A stretch of 5,351 nucleotides of DNA, from contig JAFQOB010000169.1 of NCBI GenBank assembly GCA_017395725.1, positions 1 to 5,351 of the forward strand. Direction: 5' to 3'. The stretch comes from Clostridia bacterium (lineage in GTDB: Bacteria; Bacillota_A; Clostridia; Oscillospirales; CAG-272). Each line of letters opens with the position of its first letter. The stretch's first letter is position 1. Under the pieces are notes generated by a model that was given only the letters and a program-made list of their open reading frames with translations, had not been told where the DNA came from and did not search any database. A program made the position numbers and the translations under genes. This document shows, one piece after another, positions 1 through 5,351 of the stretch.

Positions 1-2975
1 GAAAAGTTAAGGTCTATATCAGGAGTCTTTTCGCCCTTAAAGCCAAGAAATGTCTCAAAAGGAATATCGTGTCCGTCGTGTATCATATTAGTTCCGCAAT
101 GAGGACAGTTTTTATCGGGCATATCAAATCCCGACGCTATGGAACCGTCGGTGAAAAACTCACTAAACTTACAGTTTGGACATCTGTAATGGGGCGGCAG
201 TGGGTTAACCTCCGTTACACCGCACATTGTCGCCGCAAAAGACGAACCAACCGAACCTCTTGAACCTACAAGATAGCCCGCCGCCTCGCTGTTGGCAATA
301 AGCTTTTGAGCTATAATATACATAATCGCAAAACCGTTACCGATAATAGGCGTAAGTTCTCTTTCAAGTCTGTTCTTTACAAGGTCGGGCAACGGATCCC
401 CATACCATTCTTTAGCTCTCTTCCAACACATTTCCTGAAGCTCTTCTTCACAGCCCGGAATACTCGGAGGATAGAAGCCCGTAGGAATAGGTCTTATTTG
501 CTCGACCATATCGTTTATCATATTGGGGTTGGTTATAACGACCTCACGGGCAGTCTCTTCGCCGAGATATGCAAACTCCTCGAGCATTTCATCCGTAGTT
601 CTGAAATAAAGCTCGGAATCCCCCTCGTCATCAAAGCCTCGGTCAAACTGAAGCATCTTTCTGTGAATTTCATCGCGTTTTTCCACAAAGTGAGCATCAC
701 AGGTAGCCACAACGGGTCTGCCCGCTTCCTTACCTATTTCTATTATCTTTCTGTTGAAATTACGCAAAGCTTCTTCATCGGGAGCGAGTCCCTTTGCTAT
801 CATAAAGCGGTTGTTTGAAAGCGGCTGTATCTCTAAATAGTCGTAATACTTCGCTATCTTTATAAGCTCACTCATAGGCTTACCTGCAAGTAATGCTGAA
901 AACAGTTCGCCCGCCTCACAGGCGGAGCCCACAATAAGACCTTCACGAAGTTCATTTAAAACAGTCTTAGGCAATCTCGGATTTCTGTAATAATAGTCAA
1001 GATATCCCTTTGATACTATCTTATATAAGTTCTTAAGACCTACTTTGTTCTTGGCAAGAAGTATCATATGATATGGGCGAAGTTTTAAGGGATCTGATTT
1101 TTCGCCCATAATTCTGCCCATTTCTTCGGTGTTTCTTGCCCCCTCTTTCTTGAGCTTCTGACACATTACACCGAATATCTTCGCAAGCATTTCAGCATCG
1201 TTATACGCTCTATGGTGTCCGAATTCACCAAGCTTATAATAATCGGCTATAATATTTAGCTTGTGCTTCTTCAGTTCGGGATTCAAAAATCTCGACAGTG
1301 CAACAGTATCAATATATGTAGGCTTAAAATGTATCTTATAATCCTCACACGCCTTTTTAATAAAGCCTATATCAAAAGACGCGTTGTGAGCGATAAGTAT
1401 TCTGTCTCCCGCAAATTCAAGAAAGCTCTTTACCGCTTCCTCGGTCTTGGGAGCACCTTTAACCATTTCGTCGGTTATGCCTGTTAATTCAACTATATTC
1501 TGCGGTATTGGACACTCGGGGTCAACGTAGGTACTGAATATATCAAGTATTTCACCGTTTTTAAACTTTACAGCACCTATTTCAGTTATCTTACAGTTTT
1601 GTGCCGAAAGTCCCGTTGTCTCTATATCAAATATACAAAATTCATCATCAGTAAAGTTTGCGTTACTGTCTCCGTAAACAACACGTGCCGTATCGTCTAC
1701 AAAATATGCTTCCATACCGTATATTACTTTCATACCGGTCTTTTCAGATGCATACATTGCTCTTGGAAATGCCTGAACGTTTCCGTGATCGGTTATGGCA
1801 ACAGCCTTATGTCCCCATTTTTGCGCCAATTTTATGGCTTCTTCGGGGGCAATTATTGCGTCCATAGATGACATACATGTATGTAAGTGAAGCTCCACTC
1901 TGTGTTCTTCACTTTTTTCTTTTCTTGATATCTTCTTTATCTTTGCAATATCAAGCACGTTCATTACAAGCTCGTTTGCAAACTTATCAAAACGCACGTT
2001 ACCTCTGACAGCTAACACGTCCCCGGAGCTTACTTCCCCCGTAATCTGTGCTTCGTGTGATTCAAGCACCATCTTACAGAATATTGACGAATCGTTGTCA
2101 GTCATCGCAAATTCAAATATTACCTTGTCGCCGTTTCTGTTTTCCTTTGCCTCAGCCTGAAAGACCTCACCAAATATTACCACTCTTCTCAAAGGCTTGT
2201 CCAAGGCTCTCATAGGAACAGGGTCAAGGTCAAATTTTTCACCGTATATGTATTCTGCTTCCGACGTGTCAAACTCGGTATCTCCAACGTGAATAACACC
2301 GCCTTCAAGCTTCTCAAGTACGTTTTCTTTTTCGCCTAATGCCGTTACTCTTTCAAGCCTCTTTTCGTCTTCGTTGTTTTCAGCTACAATGGGGGCATTT
2401 CGTTGCTGTTCTTCGTATTCTTTTGCAACTCTCTTGATTTCCTCGACGTATTTTATTTCTCTTTCTCTTATATCTGCCGAAAAATCATATCCCGAATTTT
2501 CATCACGGGCAATATCTATCTTGTATTCTAATCCAAATTCGTCCTTGATTATTTGAGAAATAACCTCGGGAGTCTTTGCAGAATATAAAAGTTCAATACC
2601 GCCGTTTGTAAAAGATATATTTATCCCTATCTTGTTTCCTTCGGTAACAAGGGTATATTCATTGAAAAAACCTCTCGAAATAACGCCTCTGTGCCCTGCT
2701 TCAAGCAACACCTCGGACATATAGTTCTCGGAAAAAAGCTCTTGGCTGTATTTGGGGATTATTCTGACACCGTTCAAAACGTAAGCTTTTTTTATAGCTT
2801 CTTCAAGACCGTATAACTTTTTCTTGTCTATCAGTTTTTCAAATCTTGCCTCTGCTTCAACAAGCTTTGATTCACGGCTGACCCTGACGTTTTCTACAAC
2901 GCCGAGTTCCATTATATCTACGTACTGTTCATCGGGAGTATACCGATTAAACAGCTCTTTCAACTTCTTTGCCAT
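1..2975 (-). CDS. polC: DNA polymerase III alpha subunit, PolC type (N-terminal two thirds, cut by left edge)
   Basis: Replicative DNA polymerase of Firmicutes, with built-in 3'-5' proofreading. It starts at the ATG at 2975 (MAKKLKELFNRYTPDE) and stays open for 991 codons to the window edge; the family is usually about 1,400-1,450 residues. Domains in order: N-terminal domain and charged, probably helical linker (about 1-230); OB fold (about 258-345); first half of the PHP domain with HLHT at 363-366 and ITDHG at 394-398; an inserted DEDDh exonuclease (about 447-610) with D450/E452 (FDIETTG), HNASFD at 530-535, and H588-x-A-x-x-D593; second half of PHP with CDAH at 759-762; then palm, with GSRGSVGSS at 904-912, zinc-finger pairs C932/C935 and C957/C960, and the catalytic PDIDLNF with D986 and D988 at the very edge. 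The exonuclease inside PHP and the GSS palm motif separate PolC from DnaE. It is the last gene seen in the operon, 15 nt after ispG. No stop or frameshift was found; truncation is only by the window. Confidence 0.97.
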   Translation of the reverse strand, partial: MAKKLKELFNRYTPDEQYVDIMELGVVENVRVSRESKLVEAEARFEKLIDKKKLYGLEEAIKKAYVLNGVRIIPKYSQELFSENYMSEVLLEAGHRGVISRGFFNEYTLVTEGNKIGINISFTNGGIELLYSAKTPEVISQIIKDEFGLEYKIDIARDENSGYDFSADIREREIKYVEEIKRVAKEYEEQQRNAPIVAENNEDEKRLERVTALGEKENVLEKLEGGVIHVGDTEFDTSEAEYIYGEKFDLDPVPMRALDKPLRRVVIFGEVFQAEAKENRNGDKVIFEFAMTDNDSSIFCKMVLESHEAQITGEVSSGDVLAVRGNVRFDKFANELVMNVLDIAKIKKISRKEKSEEHRVELHLHTCMSSMDAIIAPEEAIKLAQKWGHKAVAITDHGNVQAFPRAMYASEKTGMKVIYGMEAYFVDDTARVVYGDSNANFTDDEFCIFDIETTGLSAQNCKITEIGAVKFKNGEILDIFSTYVDPECPIPQNIVELTGITDEMVKGAPKTEEAVKSFLEFAGDRILIAHNASFDIGFIKKACEDYKIHFKPTYIDTVALSRFLNPELKKHKLNIIADYYKLGEFGHHRAYNDAEMLAKIFGVMCQKLKKEGARNTEEMGRIMGEKSDPLKLRPYHMILLAKNKVGLKNLYKIVSKGYLDYYYRNPRLPKTVLNELREGLIVGSACEAGELFSALLAGKPMSELIKIAKYYDYLEIQPLSNNRFMIAKGLAPDEEALRNFNRKIIEIGKEAGRPVVATCDAHFVEKRDEIHRKMLQFDRGFDDEGDSELYFRTTDEMLEEFAYLGEETAREVVITNPNMINDMVEQIRPIPTGFYPPSIPGCEEELQEMCWKRAKEWYGDPLPDLVKNRLERELTPIIGNGFAIMYIIAQKLIANSEAAGYLVGSRGSVGSSFAATMCGVTEVNPLPPHYRCPNCKFSEFFTDGSIASGFDMPDKNCPHCGTNMIHDGHDIPFETFLGFKGEKTPDIDLNF
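1871..1884. repeat. Perfect 14-bp palindrome inside polC
   Basis: ACATACATGTATGT reads identically on both strands. It lies in the polC codons for the first PHP metal motif (codons for HTCM and flanks). The alternating purine-pyrimidine pattern resembles some dimeric regulator sites, but the position is set by a conserved protein motif and no second copy was noticed. The palindrome is certain; any function is not supported. Confidence 0.3.
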
Positions 2976-2983
2976 TACGTTTT

Positions 2984-2989
2984 TCCCTT
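2984..2989 (-). promoter_or_regulatory. Ribosome binding site of polC
   Basis: On the minus strand the ispG stop TAA is followed by AAAGGGAAAAACGTA and then the polC ATG. The AAGGGA core lies 8-9 nt before the ATG, and the ispG stop leaves no room for an earlier start. It fits a purine-rich Firmicute Shine-Dalgarno site and fixes the start at 2975. Confidence 0.7.
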
Positions 2990-2990
2990 T

Positions 2991-4052
2991 TTACATTCTT
3001 TTTATTTCTTCAATAAGCTCATCTATAATCCTGTTTTCGTCTATCTTACGTACAATCTGTCCTTTTTTGAAAAGTACTGCTTCGCCGATTCCGCCCGCAA
3101 TACCTATATCGCATTCCTTAGCTTCTCCGGGACCGTTTACTACGCACCCCATTATAGCAACGTCAATTTTTTTGCTCACTTTAAGGTCAGCAGTCCTCTT
3201 TTCAAATTCATTGGCAATTCCAATCAAATCTATCTTCGTTCTTCCACAGGTGGGGCAAGAAATAATATTTATTCCGTTTTCTTCGGCAATTCCAAGTGAT
3301 GAAAGTATAGCCTTTCCCTCTCTGATTTCTTCAGTTGGGTCTGCAGTCAATGATACTCTTATGGTATCGCCTATTCCGTCAAGCAAGAGACTGCCAATAC
3401 CTGCCGCAGATTTGATAACGCCCTTATGTACTGTTCCCGCCTCGGTAACACCAAGATGTAACGGATATTCTGTTCTTTCTGCAAGTAGTCTGTTTGCTCT
3501 TACCATATCGGCAACACGCGAGGATTTTACAGCAAGTATTATGTTAGTAAAATCATTTTTCTCAAGAAGCGATGCGTGGTATAAAGCACTTTCAGCCAAA
3601 GCCTCTCCCGAAGGTCTGCCGTATTTTTCAAGTATGCTCTTTTCTAAAGAACCGCTGTTCACACCGATTCTTATGGGTATATTCTTAGTGTTACAAGCCT
3701 CAACAACAGCCTTTACTCTGTCTTCTCCGCCAATGTTACCGGGGTTTATTCTTATCTTATCTGCTCCGGCGTATGCCGCTTCTATAGCCATCTTGTAATC
3801 AAAATGGATATCCGCAACTATGGGAATATTTATATCCGAATCTTTCAAACGGCTAATGGTCTTAACTGCCGCCATATCGGGAACGGTCATTCTTACTATA
3901 TCACAGCCACAAGCTTCTAATCTCTTAATCTGAGCATAGGTCGCATCAAAATCTGCCGAATCAGTATTAGTCATAGACTGTACGGATATCTTGGAGTCTC
4001 CGCCAATATATATATTCCCTACCTTTATCTTTTTAGATATGCGTCTTTCCAT
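2991..4052 (-). CDS. ispG: 4-hydroxy-3-methylbut-2-en-1-yl diphosphate synthase (IspG/GcpE)
   Basis: Penultimate enzyme of the MEP isoprenoid pathway. It reductively opens the cyclic diphosphate MEcPP to HMBPP with electrons from ferredoxin or flavodoxin, in the cytosol. The protein is 353 residues from the chosen ATG (MERRISKKIKVGNIYIGG), the short bacterial form without the plant-type insert. The N-terminal TIM-barrel part carries VQSMTNTD, ADIHFDYKMA, DKIRINPGNIG and RIGVNSGSLE. The C-terminal part holds the 4Fe-4S cluster: C266 and C269 in SCPTCG, C303 in GCVVNGPGE, and E310 of the same motif, which is the fourth, glutamate ligand known in this family. All cluster ligands are present, so the enzyme should be active. 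A GTG at 4061 could add three residues; the ATG is preferred because GGTGA lies 5 nt before it. The stop is 15 nt before polC. Upstream is rseP, 15 nt away; dxr of the same pathway is one gene further up. Confidence 0.97.
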   Translation of the reverse strand: MERRISKKIKVGNIYIGGDSKISVQSMTNTDSADFDATYAQIKRLEACGCDIVRMTVPDMAAVKTISRLKDSDINIPIVADIHFDYKMAIEAAYAGADKIRINPGNIGGEDRVKAVVEACNTKNIPIRIGVNSGSLEKSILEKYGRPSGEALAESALYHASLLEKNDFTNIILAVKSSRVADMVRANRLLAERTEYPLHLGVTEAGTVHKGVIKSAAGIGSLLLDGIGDTIRVSLTADPTEEIREGKAILSSLGIAEENGINIISCPTCGRTKIDLIGIANEFEKRTADLKVSKKIDVAIMGCVVNGPGEAKECDIGIAGGIGEAVLFKKGQIVRKIDENRIIDELIEEIKRM

Positions 4053-4057
4053 TTTCT

Positions 4058-4062
4058 TCACC
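4058..4062 (-). promoter_or_regulatory. Shine-Dalgarno-like site that decides the ispG start
   Basis: The minus strand reads AAGACGGTGAAGAAAATG after the rseP stop. GGTGA can pair with the 3' end of 16S rRNA (core AGGAGGTGA) and sits 5 nt before the ATG at 4052. The alternative GTG at 4061 is part of this same element and has no good site ahead of it, only AAAGACG. This is inference from spacing and pairing. Confidence 0.5.
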
Positions 4063-4067
4063 GTCTT

Positions 4068-5090
4068 TTATTTAAACAAATTTTTTATATCGTTAAATCC
4101 AACAAACACCATCAAAAGCATAAGCAAACACAGTCCCGCAAAGTGAATATACCCCTCAACTTCACGTTTTACAGGCTTACGGAAAATCAGCTCATACAGC
4201 ATAAACACAAACCGTCCTCCGTCAAGTGCCGGAAACGGAAGCATATTGAATATTCCAAGATTTAATGCAAGTAGTGCGCACATATCAAGCAAGTTCTTTA
4301 TACCCATTTTTGCGGCATCGCCTATTGCCGAAGTTACACCTATCGGTCCCGACATCTGCTCAACGCCGACTTTTCCTGTTACAAGATATATAAGCGATTT
4401 CCATATAATGCTCACAGTTGACTTACTGTAATAGTAGGTGTGCTTAATTATACTCTTTAGGCTTCTGCCCTCGCCGTATACACTGAAATCTATCTTGCCG
4501 AAAACCATTCCGTTTTCTGTTATCTGTCCAAAGACTACGTCTTCAAGCACAATTTTTTCGCCGTCTCTTATAACCGTTACGTCAACCGGCTCTGCTCCCT
4601 CAAACATTATAGCTTCGAGCATATCACGTCCTGTATGAACGCTTTGTTTTCCAACCTTTATTATCTCGTCATTTATCTGAAGCCCACATTCCGAGGAGGT
4701 AGCGTTCTCACCAAACTTCGATACAATATTCGTCGCATTTGCTTTATTGGACGATACTATTATCAGAACCGTCAACACTCCCACAAGTACGTTCATAAAT
4801 GCACCTGCGGCAACAATTATCATTCTCTGCCATACAGGTTTATTGTTCAGAGCATTTTCGTCTTCGCTGTCCTCATCTTCGCCTACCATACTAACGTAAC
4901 CGCCTATGGGTAAAAGTCTCAATGAGTATACGGTGCCCGTCTTTTTAGATGTCCTCGAAAGCAGCTTCGGCCCCATTCCGAGTGCAAATTCATTTATTCC
5001 TACACCGAACATTCTGGCAGTCAAATAATGCCCTAATTCGTGTATAAATATCAAAAATCCAAATATCAGTATCGCTATAACTACAGTCAA
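4068..5090 (-). CDS. rseP: RIP metalloprotease RseP/RasP (site-2 protease family, M50B)
   Basis: Intramembrane zinc protease that cuts transmembrane segments of proteins already trimmed outside the membrane, such as anti-sigma factors (RsiW in Bacillus) and leftover signal peptides. The protein is 340 residues with four likely membrane segments (about 3-22, 88-113, 268-290, 316-334). The first carries the zinc motif HELGH at 17-21, whose glutamate is the catalytic base. The third carries NMLPFPALDGG at 282-292, with D290 the third zinc ligand. A PDZ-like domain spans about 115-185, including GLQINDEIIKVG. GGYVSMVGE at 63-71 and MSGPIG at 246-251 are also family hallmarks. It has only one PDZ, as in Gram-positive RasP, against two in E. 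coli. The start is TTG at 5090: an in-frame stop lies 18 nt before it and the first internal ATG would lose HELGH. It lies 32 nt after dxr and 15 nt before ispG. Its substrates cannot be told from this window. Confidence 0.96.
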   Translation of the reverse strand: MTVVIAILIFGFLIFIHELGHYLTARMFGVGINEFALGMGPKLLSRTSKKTGTVYSLRLLPIGGYVSMVGEDEDSEDENALNNKPVWQRMIIVAAGAFMNVLVGVLTVLIIVSSNKANATNIVSKFGENATSSECGLQINDEIIKVGKQSVHTGRDMLEAIMFEGAEPVDVTVIRDGEKIVLEDVVFGQITENGMVFGKIDFSVYGEGRSLKSIIKHTYYYSKSTVSIIWKSLIYLVTGKVGVEQMSGPIGVTSAIGDAAKMGIKNLLDMCALLALNLGIFNMLPFPALDGGRFVFMLYELIFRKPVKREVEGYIHFAGLCLLMLLMVFVGFNDIKNLFK

Positions 5091-5096
5091 TTTCTT

Positions 5097-5102
5097 TCCC
5101 CT
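5097..5102 (-). promoter_or_regulatory. Ribosome binding site supporting the rseP TTG start
   Basis: The minus strand reads CTAAAAAGGGGAAAGAAATTG. The AGGGGA core leaves 7 nt between GGGG and the TTG, a normal spacing. An in-frame TAA at 5111-5109 rules out any earlier start, so this site and the TTG are the only arrangement that keeps the zinc motif. Confidence 0.7.
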
Positions 5103-5122
5103 TTTTAGTTATGTAAGGTTAA

Positions 5123-5351
5123 TTACTGTTTCGCTAAAATTCTTACCAATTCTCTTGCTTCCAAATCTGCCTTTTCAATATCTTCTATGGTGGGATTTGC
5201 TATATTCTTATAGTTTGTAACTACGTCGCTTACCATATCCATTATATCCGTAAAAGATATCTTGTGATTCAAAAACAAATATACAGCCTCTTCGTTGGCT
5301 CCGTTTAATACTGCGGGAAGAAGACCGCCCGCCCGCATTGATTTATATGCA
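5123..5351 (-). CDS. dxr: 1-deoxy-D-xylulose 5-phosphate reductoisomerase, C-terminal fragment (cut by right edge)
   Basis: Dxr (IspC) converts 1-deoxy-D-xylulose 5-phosphate to MEP with NADPH and a divalent metal, the first committed step of the MEP pathway. Only the last 75 residues are in the window, out of roughly 380-400 in the family. They form the C-terminal helical domain. The mark is AGGLLPAVLNGANEEAV, matching the AGG-x-x-PAVLNAANE-x-AV signature of Dxr, followed by FLNHKISFTDI and the helix ending EARELVRILAKQ. The ATG at 5338 (MRAGGLLP) is internal and not a start: the frame stays open up to the edge and the signature normally begins deep inside the protein. The catalytic and NADPH domains lie outside the window. 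It is followed after 32 nt by rseP, the usual Firmicute order. The call rests on the signature plus the neighbours. Confidence 0.93.
   Translation of the reverse strand, partial: AYKSMRAGGLLPAVLNGANEEAVYLFLNHKISFTDIMDMVSDVVTNYKNIANPTIEDIEKADLEARELVRILAKQ

Larger units (their letters stand above)
1..5351 (-). other. Probable single operon dxr-rseP-ispG-polC
   Basis: All four genes point the same way with gaps of 32, 15 and 15 nt. None of the gaps holds a hairpin followed by a T run, and none is long enough for a clear promoter plus leader. One transcript is therefore likely, with its promoter beyond the right edge. In Firmicutes this block commonly continues upstream with cdsA, uppS and frr, and downstream of polC with rimP and nusA; that is known gene order, not seen here. 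Internal promoters within coding sequence cannot be ruled out. Confidence 0.75.

Noticed and set aside
306..818. 170-codon plus-strand frame
   Set aside because: It lies wholly inside polC, which has clear exonuclease-to-palm motifs on the other strand, and the product has no recognisable domain. It is a shadow frame.
911..925. GC-rich hairpin with a 6-bp stem (CCGCCT/AGGCGG, 3-nt loop)
   Set aside because: It falls in polC codons for the conserved GSACEAGE segment and has no T run after it on either strand, so it is not a terminator.
4246..4913. Three short plus-strand frames of 61-92 codons
   Set aside because: All lie opposite rseP, which has a complete set of protease motifs; none has a ribosome site or recognisable product.
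5091..5122. Possible promoter or terminator between dxr and rseP
   Set aside because: The 32-nt gap holds only an AT-rich stretch (TACATA) with no spaced -35 partner, and no hairpin. It is explained by the rseP ribosome site.
5336..5338. ATG giving a 71-residue protein MRAGGLLP...
   Set aside because: The frame is open upstream to the window edge and the sequence is the deep C-terminal signature of Dxr, so this is an internal methionine rather than the start of a small gene.
1..5351. Mobile element, CRISPR array, tRNA, riboswitch or defence system
   Set aside because: Both strands were read for direct and inverted repeats, cloverleaf-like segments and foreign genes. The window is filled by four housekeeping genes with uniform codon use, and the gaps are too short to hold any of these.

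Overview
This window is a compact minus-strand block of four housekeeping genes from a low-to-moderate GC Firmicute, most likely a member of the class Clostridia. Three things point there. The replicative polymerase is PolC type, which is typical of Firmicutes. The order dxr-rseP-ispG-polC is the one I recall for Clostridia (Bacillus has proS where ispG sits here). Codon choice is rich in AUA isoleucine and AGA arginine, and TTG and GTG are in play as start codons. I cannot name a genus.

Transcription runs from right to left. At 5351-5123 is the C-terminal end of dxr (1-deoxy-D-xylulose-5-phosphate reductoisomerase), cut by the window edge. After a 32-nt gap comes rseP (5090-4068, a site-2 intramembrane zinc protease with a TTG start). 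After a 15-nt gap, counted to the start preferred here, comes ispG (4052-2991, the 4Fe-4S enzyme that makes HMBPP). After another 15-nt gap comes polC, which starts at 2975 and runs off the left edge after 991 codons, just after the first catalytic aspartates of its palm domain. The polC frame was translated by hand from start to edge and has no stop or frameshift.

The four genes probably form one transcription unit: the gaps are short, each downstream gene has its own Shine-Dalgarno-like sequence, and I see no terminator or convincing promoter between them. Two genes serve the MEP isoprenoid pathway (dxr early, ispG late). RseP acts in membrane stress signalling and clearance of membrane-protein remnants. 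PolC replicates the chromosome. Genes for frr, uppS and cdsA are expected beyond the right edge and rimP-nusA beyond the left edge, but that is inference from known gene order.

No stretch over 300 bases lacks a gene, and essentially nothing outside the four genes is left to explain. I found no tRNA, rRNA, riboswitch, CRISPR array, insertion sequence or new system. The observations below concern start codons, a residue substitution, a palindrome inside polC and a long antisense shadow frame, and all are of modest interest.
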